Shown here piece by piece: positions 53,593 to 62,179 of a stretch of 64,000 bases of DNA; the first letter of the stretch is position 1, and each line of letters opens with the position of its first letter. The notes beneath the pieces are model-generated. The model saw only the letters and a list, made by a program, of their open reading frames with translations. It was not told where the DNA came from and did not search any database. Source of the stretch: Berkiella sp963829835 (lineage in GTDB: Bacteria; Pseudomonadota; Gammaproteobacteria; Berkiellales; Berkiellaceae); contig CAWHKC010000004.1 in the NCBI GenBank assembly GCA_963829835.1, forward strand, positions 806,001-870,000, given 5' to 3'. Position numbers and translations under genes: made by a program.

Positions 53593-54018
53593 TTATACTA
53601 GAGACTTTCTCATGTAATAGCGTTTATGATCGCCGCAAGGAGAACCATCTAATGTGCCAAATATTTCATATCCATTTTTTTGGTAAAATTCCAATGCTTG
53701 AAAGTCAAAAGTATCTAAATGTGCAAGCTGAGCACCAATATCTTTTGCGTCATTTTCCAATTTTGACAACAATCGAGAACCTATTCCTTTATGCCTAGAT
53801 TTCTCATCAACCCACAATACGTGAATGGAAAGGCATGTATCCATAATCAAGCTTGCGGTAATTCCAGCAATGACGTTTCCTTCATCATCTGTTGCGAAAA
53901 GGTTAAAATCTTCCCAAATTTTTTCTTTATGAAACGGCATTTGGATCAAATTGAACTCATCCAATTTTTGGTTAACAAATTCAACGTCTTCTTTTGACCC
54001 TTTTCTGATAATTTCCAT
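53593..54018 (-). CDS. GNAT acetyltransferase inside the tail cluster
   Basis: 141 aa, a complete minimal GNAT: HVLWVDEKSRHKGIGSRLLSKLE (about 70-92) has the R-x-x-G-x-G acetyl-CoA loop and FDFQALEFYQKNGYEIFG ends the fold. It has its own AAAGGGAAAT-like ribosome binding site. It is not a virion family and lies between two tail genes, i.e. cargo (a moron). Relatives modify small molecules or protein N-termini; substrate unknown. Confidence 0.85.
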   Translation of the reverse strand: MEIIRKGSKEDVEFVNQKLDEFNLIQMPFHKEKIWEDFNLFATDDEGNVIAGITASLIMDTCLSIHVLWVDEKSRHKGIGSRLLSKLENDAKDIGAQLAHLDTFDFQALEFYQKNGYEIFGTLDGSPCGDHKRYYMRKSLV

Positions 54019-54061
54019 TCCGATTTCCCTTTAAATACTTCAATGTTTTATTAAGTATTGA

Positions 54062-54571
54062 TTATACTTCTTCACATGTAAGAGTCCAAGAAAATTCTGC
54101 TCCAGTTATGTTAGTCTGAATCTGAGGTGGTTCTGCGAATACTAGAATCTGTGGATAGTAATGAACTTGATATGTTAGTGCATAGCGAACAAGTTCTAAG
54201 ATTGCAATATTCTCTTGCATAACTAGGCTTGTCTCAATTAAATGGCCTTTCACTAAGGCATTACCCTTAGGTTCAAATCCTTCATCCGTTCTTCTGCATG
54301 ATGGGATCACGATTTGATTACTTTCACTTGATATGCTTCTTGGTGCTGCACATTTTAATATCAGTGGTTGTGAATATTCTAATCCATCCAGACCTGCAGG
54401 AACCCAGCCTTGGCCTGAAAGGGATGTTCTGAGTTTCTTATAATGTGTCTGTTTGATTGCTCTCCCTGATTGCATACGTTGCAAAACACTGCCACCAATA
54501 GGCTCATAGGTTTGAGAAAACTCTAAGCCCGCCTGGATCGGAATGGAGATACCACCTAATTGAAAATTCAC
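54062..54571 (-). CDS. Phage minor tail protein
   Basis: 169 aa, beta-rich, no family name recognised. The start FQLGGISIPIQAGLEFSQTYEPIGGS and the end ITGAEFSWTLTCEEV look like a tail-tip adaptor fold. It overlaps the tape measure gene stop by four bases (ATGA), and in siphophages the gene immediately after the tape measure encodes a distal tail protein, which is the likely role. Confidence 0.6.
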   Translation of the reverse strand: MNFQLGGISIPIQAGLEFSQTYEPIGGSVLQRMQSGRAIKQTHYKKLRTSLSGQGWVPAGLDGLEYSQPLILKCAAPRSISSESNQIVIPSCRRTDEGFEPKGNALVKGHLIETSLVMQENIAILELVRYALTYQVHYYPQILVFAEPPQIQTNITGAEFSWTLTCEEV

Positions 54572-56961
54572 GTTCTTCTCCCCGATTTCAAGGCTTCTCT
54601 AGCCACAGCTTTGGTCAATGCCTGCACCACGTCAATATCCTGCGTCCGAACCGCAAAGGTTTCAGATCCTAAATTAAGCGTTAGGGACGCTGCCCTTTGG
54701 TTCGATGGGCCAGGCCCACTAACAGCAGGGACATAAGGTGGCACTAACCCACCCTTTGCAAATCTTGGCAGTTCCTTTTGATTGAGATTATTTAAAACGC
54801 CTAATCCATAATGCTTAACTGCTGATGCCCTTAACACAAACTCACCACGAGAAAGCCTGGCTAATATCGAATCACTCATTGAAGTACCGGGCCCTAATAT
54901 AAAACCACCTCGTGCTTTCTTTGTTGGCTTTAAGATCTGCTCAGCTCTGGCATCAATGCCTTTGCTATCTGGTATAGCGACTGTCGGGATGATAATGGGA
55001 TTGTTGGCTAATCTTTCTTGCAAAATGTTTCTCATTTCATCTGCTGATTTTATCGCACCATTAACATCAAATGCTACTGTTAAATGTTTTAGTAATTCAG
55101 CTTGCGCTTTAATCTCAGTAATTTTATCTTTAATGCTGACAATATTCTTTTCTTGTGCTTGAATTTCAGCCTGCACTATTTTATCAGCAATTTCTGCAGT
55201 TGCTCTGGCTTGGTCTGATAAATACGCTTTGCTTGCAACACCAGTCTGCGATAAAGAGCGAATGATTTCTTTTGCTTGATTAACTGTTTGCAATGCTTTT
55301 TCGATATCACCCTGTTTAAGTGATTGTTTGGCAGATTGTTGGGCAGCTGTAATATCTAGCACCGTTAAGTCTTCAGGTGCTTTTTGTGCCGGGGATTTTA
55401 TCTCATCGATTAGAGCTTGAAATTCCCTAGCAATGGTTTTCCGTTTTTCTTTTAACGAATGTAAAGTTTCATTCGCCTTATCAAAAGCTTTCAGCTGCTC
55501 TGAGATGTTATGTTTTAACTTTGTGGTTTCATCTGTCCTAATCTTATGTAATGTAGCAGCATGCTGACGTTCCAGCTCTGTGCGTTTAGTAAACACACCT
55601 TCAACCATTGATAGGTTTTCTTTAAACAGGCGGTTTTCTTTTGCCGCAGCCATGGCAGCGTTACTTTGAAAGTCTTGTCTAGATTCAAGAGATAATTTAG
55701 CTTGCCAAAACTCAGCTGCGGCTTTTAATCTTTCATGATAAGCCTGTTGTTCTGTTTTAGTTAATTGCTTAAAGTCATCAACACTTAATCTAGTGATGTT
55801 AGCAAATTGTTGACTACCTTCAATTAAGCTTTGTTGCGCTTGAATGAATGATTTAGCTTCTTTCTTTAAATCCAGATGTTGTTTTAATAATGATAAGGCT
55901 TCAATGGTGGAAATAACAGCTAAGCTAATGCCCAAACCTTTGAGTGTTCTACCCACGAGCATCATTGCTTGCGTGAATTTAGCAGCAGCTGAGCCTGCCA
56001 CCATAAATGATTTAGAAGTTTTCATTAAGCCTGCAGCAAAATTAACAAGCTTTGATACTGCAAGGACTTTAGCTAAGAGTATAAAAGCATCTTTCATTTG
56101 GGCTAGGGGTTCAAAAAATTCTTTCATTTTAGGTATTGCAGCAACAATGCGTTGGCTAAAATCAATAATATGAGGCGTTAACTGTACGAATGCTGTTACC
56201 GCTTGAGCTTTAAGCACGCTAAACATGATGTCGAGCTTATCGCCAGCTTTCTCGGCATTACGCAACAACTCCTCATCAATCACAATGCCCAGTTGCTGAG
56301 CCTGCTTTTTGTATTCCTCAATGCCTTTAGCACCTCTACCTAGCATTAAGCTCATTGCAACCCCAGTGCGCCCAAACAAAGCGGTGGTGGCTGCAGCACG
56401 TTCTGCTTGCGATCCCATGCCCTGCAAAGCATCGGCAACATCATTGAGAACAGCACCAGAGTCACGCATGGAACCATCCGCTTCTAATACTGAGATACCT
56501 AAGCGCTGATAGGTAGAAGCCGCAGCGCCTGTGCCATTAGCCGCGTCCCCCATACGACGAACAAAGCGTTCTAGGGATACTTCAAGCTTATCGGTGGAGA
56601 CACCCGTTTGGGTGGCGGCAAAGCGAAGTTCTTGAAGTAAACCCGTGGTAATCCCAATTCGATCGGCAGCATTAGCGGTATTGTCGGCAACATCCAATAA
56701 TCGCTTACCCAAATACCCAATACCCGTTACAGTACCGGCCATAATGGTAAGTTGGGCAGCTGCTCTTTTAATAGCGGATGAGAACCGCCCAACACCACCA
56801 GTCATACTATTGAAGTTTCCTTCAATTCGATTAGACTGTGCATTCGCTGTGCTGCCCATGCGCTTAAAGCGAGAAGTAAATTCCTGTTCAGCTTGGCGGA
56901 TTGAGGCTGAGAATTTTGTCGTATCAGCGCGTAGGGTCAGTTCAACAGTATTTTGAGTCAT
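54568..56961 (-). CDS. Tail tape measure protein
   Basis: 797 aa. The N-terminal ~120 residues (LTLRADTTKFSASIRQAEQE) and GLLQELRFAATQTGVSTDKLEVSLERF match lambda-type tape measures. Three hydrophobic segments lie at about 75-95, 290-310 and 330-350, and a long coiled coil fills about 420-620 (KLKHNISEQLKAFDKANETL). By the usual ratio of about 0.15 nm per residue the tail would be about 120 nm long. It sets tail length and aids DNA entry. An opposite-strand cargo gene starts 24 bp from its start codon. Confidence 0.92.
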   Translation of the reverse strand: MTQNTVELTLRADTTKFSASIRQAEQEFTSRFKRMGSTANAQSNRIEGNFNSMTGGVGRFSSAIKRAAAQLTIMAGTVTGIGYLGKRLLDVADNTANAADRIGITTGLLQELRFAATQTGVSTDKLEVSLERFVRRMGDAANGTGAAASTYQRLGISVLEADGSMRDSGAVLNDVADALQGMGSQAERAAATTALFGRTGVAMSLMLGRGAKGIEEYKKQAQQLGIVIDEELLRNAEKAGDKLDIMFSVLKAQAVTAFVQLTPHIIDFSQRIVAAIPKMKEFFEPLAQMKDAFILLAKVLAVSKLVNFAAGLMKTSKSFMVAGSAAAKFTQAMMLVGRTLKGLGISLAVISTIEALSLLKQHLDLKKEAKSFIQAQQSLIEGSQQFANITRLSVDDFKQLTKTEQQAYHERLKAAAEFWQAKLSLESRQDFQSNAAMAAAKENRLFKENLSMVEGVFTKRTELERQHAATLHKIRTDETTKLKHNISEQLKAFDKANETLHSLKEKRKTIAREFQALIDEIKSPAQKAPEDLTVLDITAAQQSAKQSLKQGDIEKALQTVNQAKEIIRSLSQTGVASKAYLSDQARATAEIADKIVQAEIQAQEKNIVSIKDKITEIKAQAELLKHLTVAFDVNGAIKSADEMRNILQERLANNPIIIPTVAIPDSKGIDARAEQILKPTKKARGGFILGPGTSMSDSILARLSRGEFVLRASAVKHYGLGVLNNLNQKELPRFAKGGLVPPYVPAVSGPGPSNQRAASLTLNLGSETFAVRTQDIDVVQALTKAVAREALKSGRRT

Positions 56962-56985
56962 GATTTATTAGAGAATTTCCAATTT

Positions 56986-57957
56986 ATGATGCGAAAAAAT
57001 ATATTTCAAAAAATATTAACTTTATTTATCTTTTTAATAATCAATTTAAGTACTTTTGCAGCCGAAAGTGAGATCCTAACAAGGAAAGAAGGTCATGTTG
57101 CTGTACCAGGAGGTAAAATCTGGTACCAGATCCACACAACTAAGGAAGGTCAAAATAATACACCAATTATTCTTCTACACGGTGGACCTGGCGTGCCTCA
57201 TAATTATTTGTTGAACTTATCAGAATTAAGTAAACAAAGACCCGTGATATTCTATGACCAATTAGGTTGTGGTAAATCTTCCATTCAAGGTGAGCACAAG
57301 GATTTATGGGTGCTTTCACGTTTTGTGACTGAATTAGATGCTTTAACTGAAGCTCTTGCTATTAAACAATTTCATTTGCTTGGTCAATCTTGGGGTGGCT
57401 CGCTAGCAACAGAATATACTTTAGCACATCCTGAAAAGGTCAAGAGTCTTATTTTAGCTAGTCCCGTATTAAGTTCACCTTTATGGGCAGCAGAAACTAA
57501 ACGATTGATAAAGCAACTACCTCAATCTGTACAGGATAATATTTCAAAACATGAACAATTAGGAACAACAGATTCTGAAGAATATCAAGAAGCGATGAAG
57601 TTATATTCTAAAAAGTTTATATGCAGAATGGATCCTAAGCCTGAAAATCTCCAGTATTCGCTAGATCATGTTAACCATGAGATATATCTAACGATGTGGG
57701 GACCTAGTGAATTTACGATAACAGGTAATTTGAAAAATTTTGATCGCATCAATGATCTCAATAAATTAACAATGCCAATTCTGATTACTTGCGGACGCTT
57801 CGATGAGGCTACTCCAGAAAGCATGAAGATAGCGCAAGAAAAATCCAAAAATGCCAAGCTGGTTATATTTGAAAAAAGTGCTCATGTTTCGAATGTAGAA
57901 GAACCTGAAAAATATATTAATACTTTAGTTAGTTTTTTAGCCGATGTTGAAAAATAA
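56986..57957 (+). CDS. Exported alpha/beta hydrolase (proline iminopeptidase-like) carried by the prophage
   Basis: 323 aa from ATG 56986; an in-frame TTG at 56953 would overlap the tape measure gene. The first ~24 residues (IFQKILTLFIFLIINLSTFA) are a Sec signal peptide. HGGPGVPHNY (oxyanion), GQSWGGSLATEY (Ser nucleophile), a GRFDEATPES Asp and AHVSNVEEPEKY His give a full catalytic set of the S33 peptidase type. It is the only plus-strand gene in the prophage block, so it is cargo that a lysogen could express. Substrate unknown. Confidence 0.88.
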   Translation: MMRKNIFQKILTLFIFLIINLSTFAAESEILTRKEGHVAVPGGKIWYQIHTTKEGQNNTPIILLHGGPGVPHNYLLNLSELSKQRPVIFYDQLGCGKSSIQGEHKDLWVLSRFVTELDALTEALAIKQFHLLGQSWGGSLATEYTLAHPEKVKSLILASPVLSSPLWAAETKRLIKQLPQSVQDNISKHEQLGTTDSEEYQEAMKLYSKKFICRMDPKPENLQYSLDHVNHEIYLTMWGPSEFTITGNLKNFDRINDLNKLTMPILITCGRFDEATPESMKIAQEKSKNAKLVIFEKSAHVSNVEEPEKYINTLVSFLADVEK

Positions 57958-58076
57958 TAAATGCTGATAATTTTCGTTCAATCATTTACACAAAATAAGA
58001 TACAAAGACCATGGATAATTCCACAAATTAAAATGTCCTCTCTCAATTAGCGTCAAGCAATTTTTCACAAGCCTAT

Positions 58077-58406
58077 TTATGCACTCCTGGGTGCTGCCTC
58101 TAGCACCCTTTTCCTCATGCCGAAAAAATCCGGATTTAGGGCCTTACATTTTTGAACTATTACTTGTAGTTCAGAAGGAGTAAAATGATCAATCTGGCAT
58201 CGAGTTATATCCGTCATACGAATTAGATCACTTAAGCCAATTCCTTCAAATAAACTTTGATCAAGTACAAACTTGATATTATCTTCCGTGGATTTTGGTT
58301 CTTCTTGCGTCGCCATATCCATCATCCAATGACGCACATCCGCAACAGTGAGCTCTTTAATAGTAATTTGAATGCCGTTGACTGTAATCTTATCTTCTTT
58401 GCGCAT
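58077..58406 (-). CDS. Tail assembly chaperone, probable frameshift gene
   Basis: 109 aa, helical, in the slot of lambda G between the tail tube and tape measure genes. Near its end the minus strand reads T-TTT-TTC in frame (complement of 58122-58128), a canonical -1 slippery heptamer. The -1 frame beyond is open to a TGA at 57982-57984, giving a fused product of about 141 aa. The extension is shorter than that of lambda GT, and the hydrolase cargo sits directly after it. Confidence 0.75.
   Translation of the reverse strand: MRKEDKITVNGIQITIKELTVADVRHWMMDMATQEEPKSTEDNIKFVLDQSLFEGIGLSDLIRMTDITRCQIDHFTPSELQVIVQKCKALNPDFFGMRKRVLEAAPRSA
58089..58112 (+). terminator. Hairpin at the tail chaperone 3' end: terminator or frameshift stimulator
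   Basis: GGGTGCT (58089-58095) and AGCACCC (58102-58108) form a 7-bp stem with a 6-nt loop. On the plus strand TTTT follows, giving a terminator for the hydrolase cargo gene. On the minus strand it lies 13 nt after a slippery heptamer, where a stimulatory stem would be. Confidence 0.55.
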
Positions 58407-58407
58407 A

Positions 58408-59139
58408 TTACTGCTCCATTTCGACTTTAAAGTAGCGACTTATGCCAAGGCCTGTTTTAGAATTATCAGATAGGGCAGTTCCGGTGATTTCGATACTACC
58501 AAAGTCATCACCAATGAAAGCAAGAGATGCCGCTGGAGTGAATTTAACTCGATGAATTTCAAGTACTACCTTTTTACCCGATTGTGCTTCATTCAAGCCA
58601 TCAAAAACAAAGCGATATTCATCACCTGAATTTACCAATGCTTGAATAACATCTGATTCGCCATAAGCATAATCGATTTTGACGGCAACATTGTCTTTGA
58701 TTTTACCATCCTCAAGAATAATGATACCTGAGTTCACCACTTCATAATCACTGCCTTCTTGATAAAGCGTTCCATCAACATCATCTTTTACAATCACTTT
58801 GCTGATATGGCTATGCTGCAAACGGGTTAAGTGGCCTTTAAAGACAGTATGACGTTCTCCTTTTATACTTCCAGCAGCAATGGTACTAGATTGCCCAAAC
58901 ACCGCTAGAGCCAAGTTCTCAGGTGAATAATCAAATAAGTTCAAACCAACTTCTACTTTATCGATTCTGGATACCGAGTTGGCAACGCCACCACCTGATT
59001 GGGTAAAATCTTTAAGCTCTTTGGTTTCTTCGGTGAAGGATAATTCTACTTTATCGCTGTTACCGACAAATCTAAGCTTTTCATCATCTCGCTTAGCTAG
59101 ATACATTTTTCCTTTTCCAATATAACTATATTCAGGCAT
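58408..59139 (-). CDS. Major tail tube protein
   Basis: 243 aa, beta-rich. GKGKMYLAKRDDEKLRFVGNSDKVELSFTEE at the start and HRVKFTPAASLAFIGDDFGSIEITGTAL at the end match the tail tube fold of siphophages (lambda gpV class, with a Gly-x-x-x-Ala-like C-terminal strand). It forms the tail tube around the tape measure. Strong AGGAGA site upstream. One base separates it from the chaperone gene. Confidence 0.82.
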   Translation of the reverse strand: MPEYSYIGKGKMYLAKRDDEKLRFVGNSDKVELSFTEETKELKDFTQSGGGVANSVSRIDKVEVGLNLFDYSPENLALAVFGQSSTIAAGSIKGERHTVFKGHLTRLQHSHISKVIVKDDVDGTLYQEGSDYEVVNSGIIILEDGKIKDNVAVKIDYAYGESDVIQALVNSGDEYRFVFDGLNEAQSGKKVVLEIHRVKFTPAASLAFIGDDFGSIEITGTALSDNSKTGLGISRYFKVEMEQ

Positions 59140-59148
59140 AGCATCTCC

Positions 59149-59535
59149 TCAATTTATATTTTCTAAATAAATTATTTTAAATTTCACTCTTGCGCTTACA
59201 ACTTGCGATCCTTCATCAGGTAAATTGATTTCATAACCTTGATAAGGAATCGAAAAGGGGAATTCTGGCTTTAACAAAGCAGATTTGATATCTGACACTA
59301 AGTGATAAATATAGTCATCATTGACCGATGCAACATAAGCTTCAACATGAGCACTTAACTCTTGTTTATAGGTATGTCCTTTTTGTTCAATAGGTAACTC
59401 TTCAAGAAGAAATAATGATAGAACAGGGCAGCGACTGATTTCTCTAAAGTCAAACCATTGCTTGTTGAAATGAATATTTAGTTTCTTCTCTTCTAAAGCA
59501 TGAGTAAGGGCATTGATGATTTTTATCACATTCAT
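59149..59535 (-). CDS. Tail terminator-like protein
   Basis: 128 aa. Its position before the tail tube gene and the alternating beta pattern (ISRCPVLSLFLLEELPIEQKGHTYKQELSAHVEAYV, then VSARVKFKIIYLENIN) fit the tail terminator (lambda U/Z class). No specific motif confirms it. It overlaps the preceding connector gene by four bases. Confidence 0.6.
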   Translation of the reverse strand: MNVIKIINALTHALEEKKLNIHFNKQWFDFREISRCPVLSLFLLEELPIEQKGHTYKQELSAHVEAYVASVNDDYIYHLVSDIKSALLKPEFPFSIPYQGYEINLPDEGSQVVSARVKFKIIYLENIN

Positions 59536-59825
59536 AACTTTCTCACATGAAGGGCTGCGACAACATCGTCTTGTGCTTGAACACAGATAATCTTATATAG
59601 ACTGTCATCAACTTGGATTTGATCTGATATTCTGGGAATTGGCACATCTTCAAGTAATATTGAGACTATGGTAATGGCTTCAGCTGGATGGGAGTCATAC
59701 CCTGGAATAGGTTCACGCCAGCCAGTGTCGATGAAAATACGACATTCTGTTGTTTTACCAGTTGAATCAAAATATATTGCGGGTGTGCCAAATTGAAATA
59801 GTGAATGAAGATGAGATTTGATCAA
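59532..59825 (-). CDS. Head-tail connector protein (lambda FII-like)
   Basis: 97 aa. A small beta-rich protein with ECRIFIDTGWREP and IPRISDQIQVDDSLYKIICVQAQDD, the barrel layout of lambda gpFII-type connectors. Four-base overlaps on both sides with the capsid and terminator genes. The order (capsid, connector, terminator, tube) matches lambda. Confidence 0.65.
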   Translation of the reverse strand: MIKSHLHSLFQFGTPAIYFDSTGKTTECRIFIDTGWREPIPGYDSHPAEAITIVSILLEDVPIPRISDQIQVDDSLYKIICVQAQDDVVAALHVRKL

Positions 59826-60835
59826 ACGGCTTGTATACTCATGAAAGCATCAATCTGATGTGGGATCACAAGTGGTGCTGATTGCAACATCACAAACCTT
59901 ACTGAAGGATCTTCTTTTGTCCATGATTTAGGGTAGTATCGCACTGCAGCTGTAGCATCCAAATCATGAATCGCACCATAATGCCTTGCGGTGCGTGCAT
60001 TCTCTGAGCCAAGTATAATCATATTTTCTGGAATCATTGGTTGCTCGATGCCATCATCAGCCAAATACCACTCGTTATAACTATACAGCTCAACGTCATC
60101 AATGGCACCCCAATATTTAGCACCATTGGGTAATGCTTTTGGATCAATGTGGCCTAAGCTCATCCGAAGATTATCTAAAACCTTTTGAACTTTCTTATGC
60201 TCTAATAAAGCGTTTAATGCTTGCGTACCAAGCACAGCTATTCGAGGTACTAATCCTGAATCCTGAACAACCTTGGTTTGCCAGCGGCGCAAATCAGCGA
60301 CCGGATCGCTATTGGGATCTGACCATTTTTTCCCCGTAGGCAATTCCACCTTATGATCTTTAGGCATATGGAAATCAATTTCTTGATTGACACCTTCACC
60401 GATCACATGAATTTTCCCAGTAGTTAAAGCCTGTGCTGCCATCCATTCTTCACGACGAGTGATCGTTTCTTGAAGCTCTCGTAAATCAGCTCCCACTTTT
60501 TGTGCTGCCTTTTGCATGGGCGAAAGTTCGTATTGGTAAATGGTATTGCCCGGTCCGCGCTTTAACAGATCAGTTGCTGTGGTGATTTTCTTGGCTTTAA
60601 TGTAAGGCGGCTTAAAGGTAAGGGTATCAAACCCTTCGTTGGCTATTACTTTACCTTCATGCATCGGTGCCACAAAGGGGGCCAGTTTTCTTTTACCTTT
60701 GACAATATCGATGTCAACGGTATCAGTGTCTGATTGCGAAATTGTAGGAAAGAAGGTATCAAGTAAAAATGTTTTGGGTGCTTGTGTTTGCTCTAAGGCC
60801 CGTAACATGGTACGAGTATCAAATAAATCTAGCAT
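59822..60835 (-). CDS. Major capsid protein (lambda gpE family)
   Basis: 337 aa, the usual size of lambda-E-like capsid proteins. Landmarks: MLDLFDTRTMLRALEQTQAPKTFLLDTFF at the start, FKPPYIKAKKITTATDLLKRGPG (about 71-93), and PKSWTKEDPSVRFVMLQSAPLVIPH near the end, the family-typical C-terminal arm. It builds the icosahedral head shell around the scaffold. Confidence 0.93.
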   Translation of the reverse strand: MLDLFDTRTMLRALEQTQAPKTFLLDTFFPTISQSDTDTVDIDIVKGKRKLAPFVAPMHEGKVIANEGFDTLTFKPPYIKAKKITTATDLLKRGPGNTIYQYELSPMQKAAQKVGADLRELQETITRREEWMAAQALTTGKIHVIGEGVNQEIDFHMPKDHKVELPTGKKWSDPNSDPVADLRRWQTKVVQDSGLVPRIAVLGTQALNALLEHKKVQKVLDNLRMSLGHIDPKALPNGAKYWGAIDDVELYSYNEWYLADDGIEQPMIPENMIILGSENARTARHYGAIHDLDATAAVRYYPKSWTKEDPSVRFVMLQSAPLVIPHQIDAFMSIQAV

Positions 60836-60845
60836 GGGTAATCTC

Positions 60846-61190
60846 CTAAACCGTGTCGGTAAGATAAATGTTTAAATGACGAAGAGAATGCATTGTTGAT
60901 TCGGGAGTTAAACCCGTCCCAAAAGTAAGCGCATCACTATTAAATTGTCCTGATAGATAACAAGTTGCCTCGCTCTCACCATTAGTTGTATCGATGTTAT
61001 GAGCTAAAACTACGCTTGGACTCTCAGAGCCATCACTTGCTTTAGCTTGGCTTAAGACATATTGACCATTAACAGAGATACGTCCTAGAACGGCACCACG
61101 TGTTAAAGTTTGACCTGAGGCAAGAGTAATAGAACGGGTCACAATCGGGAAATCCCCAGCAATCAGATTATCCGGTTTAAATTCTTTCAT
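60846..61190 (-). CDS. Head decoration protein (lambda gpD-like)
   Basis: 114 aa. LIAGDFPIVTRSITLASGQTLTRGAVLGRI (about 9-38) is the strand pattern of the lambda D/phage head-stabilising family, and it sits between the protease and capsid genes as D does. Trimers cap the capsid. Four-base overlap with the protease gene. Confidence 0.85.
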   Translation of the reverse strand: MKEFKPDNLIAGDFPIVTRSITLASGQTLTRGAVLGRISVNGQYVLSQAKASDGSESPSVVLAHNIDTTNGESEATCYLSGQFNSDALTFGTGLTPESTMHSLRHLNIYLTDTV

Positions 61191-61450
61191 TTTTGTAATC
61201 CTTGTACCATTGATTGAATAAGTTGATTATGATTGGTCTGGGTTTCACCGATGGCATTAATGATTGGCTCATGGGTAGTTGCTGCCAATTTATCAAAGAG
61301 AATTTTTCTTACCTCATCAACTGAAGAACCTTCCTCAATAAAATCACCTGCACACTCTGGTTGTTTAGCCAAGCCACATAAATTAAAAATGGTTTTCATG
61401 CGCTCACGTTCTTGTTTTAAGATTGCATCTGGATTATTTTCTTCTTTCAT
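61187..61450 (-). CDS. Nested scaffold protein (Nu3-like)
   Basis: 87 aa, in frame with the protease gene. ATG 61450 has GAGGAGC five bases upstream, a strong internal ribosome binding site. The product starts MKEENNPDAILKQERERM and equals the charged helical tail of the protease. In lambda, Nu3 starts inside C in the same way and forms the internal scaffold. Confidence 0.65.
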   Translation of the reverse strand: MKEENNPDAILKQERERMKTIFNLCGLAKQPECAGDFIEEGSSVDEVRKILFDKLAATTHEPIINAIGETQTNHNQLIQSMVQGLQK

Positions 61451-62179
61451 CAAAAGCTCCTCAAAAAATTTATTAGGGGATTGAATTTTATCGATTAGTT
61501 GTAATGGCAATGCTTGATTGCTTGAAAAGATTTTGGCCTCTGTTGAACGAAAGTCATCTTGAGAAGCATTACGATTTCGAGCAAGAGTTTGAGTCAATAA
61601 ATCATAGGTATCATCTACTTGAGCTTGTAACTCTAACTTGGCATCATCAGATAATGCGAAATGAGGACTAAAATCAATTTTATGCTTACCAGCGTAAATC
61701 TCTGTGACTTTAAAACCCATTTTCTCTTCCGCCTCGCTTTGATCAACATGCGCGACAATGACCCCAATGCTGCCAACACTAGCGGTTCTAGGGGCAATAA
61801 TTTGACTGGCACTTGAGGCTATTAAATAAGCGGCAGAGTAGGCATGTTCATTGATAAGGGCTGTGATAGGTTTTTTAGTTCTGGCTTCAACAATCTCATC
61901 GACTAAATCAAATAGTCCGCTTACTTCTCCACCCCCACTATCGATATCTAAAACAATATGTTCCACTTGCGGAGAATTTAGCGCTTCATTAAGTAACATG
62001 CGAATAAATTGATAACTTGTGCCATAACCTTGAGAGCGATGGAGCAATAAGCCTTCAACTGGGATGATGGCGACTTTGCCTTCAAATCTTGGGAATCGGA
62101 CAAAGTCTAAACCTTTGGTAAAACTGAGTTGCTGGTGCGTTGCCAATAATGGCTTATTCATCAGTTGCGGGATCATCAT
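61187..62179 (-). CDS. Prohead protease, S49 family, with C-terminal scaffold
   Basis: 330 aa. The S49/SppA-like core has VIPVEGLLLHRS, DIDSGGGEVSGLFDLVDEI (about 78-96) and NEHAYSAAYLIASSASQII (about 108-126), whose Ser after YSA is the nucleophile, and PRTASVGSIGVIVAH. The C-terminal ~90 residues are charged and helical, as in lambda gpC, whose end equals the scaffold Nu3. It matures the prohead. It overlaps the portal gene by 26 bases. Confidence 0.92.
   Translation of the reverse strand: MMIPQLMNKPLLATHQQLSFTKGLDFVRFPRFEGKVAIIPVEGLLLHRSQGYGTSYQFIRMLLNEALNSPQVEHIVLDIDSGGGEVSGLFDLVDEIVEARTKKPITALINEHAYSAAYLIASSASQIIAPRTASVGSIGVIVAHVDQSEAEEKMGFKVTEIYAGKHKIDFSPHFALSDDAKLELQAQVDDTYDLLTQTLARNRNASQDDFRSTEAKIFSSNQALPLQLIDKIQSPNKFFEELLMKEENNPDAILKQERERMKTIFNLCGLAKQPECAGDFIEEGSSVDEVRKILFDKLAATTHEPIINAIGETQTNHNQLIQSMVQGLQK

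Noticed and set aside
55844..56173. 109-aa plus-strand open frame inside the tape measure gene
   Set aside because: It is a shadow of the tape measure gene; codon pattern and family evidence favour the minus strand. The same holds for the other plus-strand frames over the phage genes.
58077..58406. GGAAAAG near the gene end as the slippery site
   Set aside because: It does not fit X-XXY-YYZ in frame; the U-UUU-UUC heptamer just upstream does.
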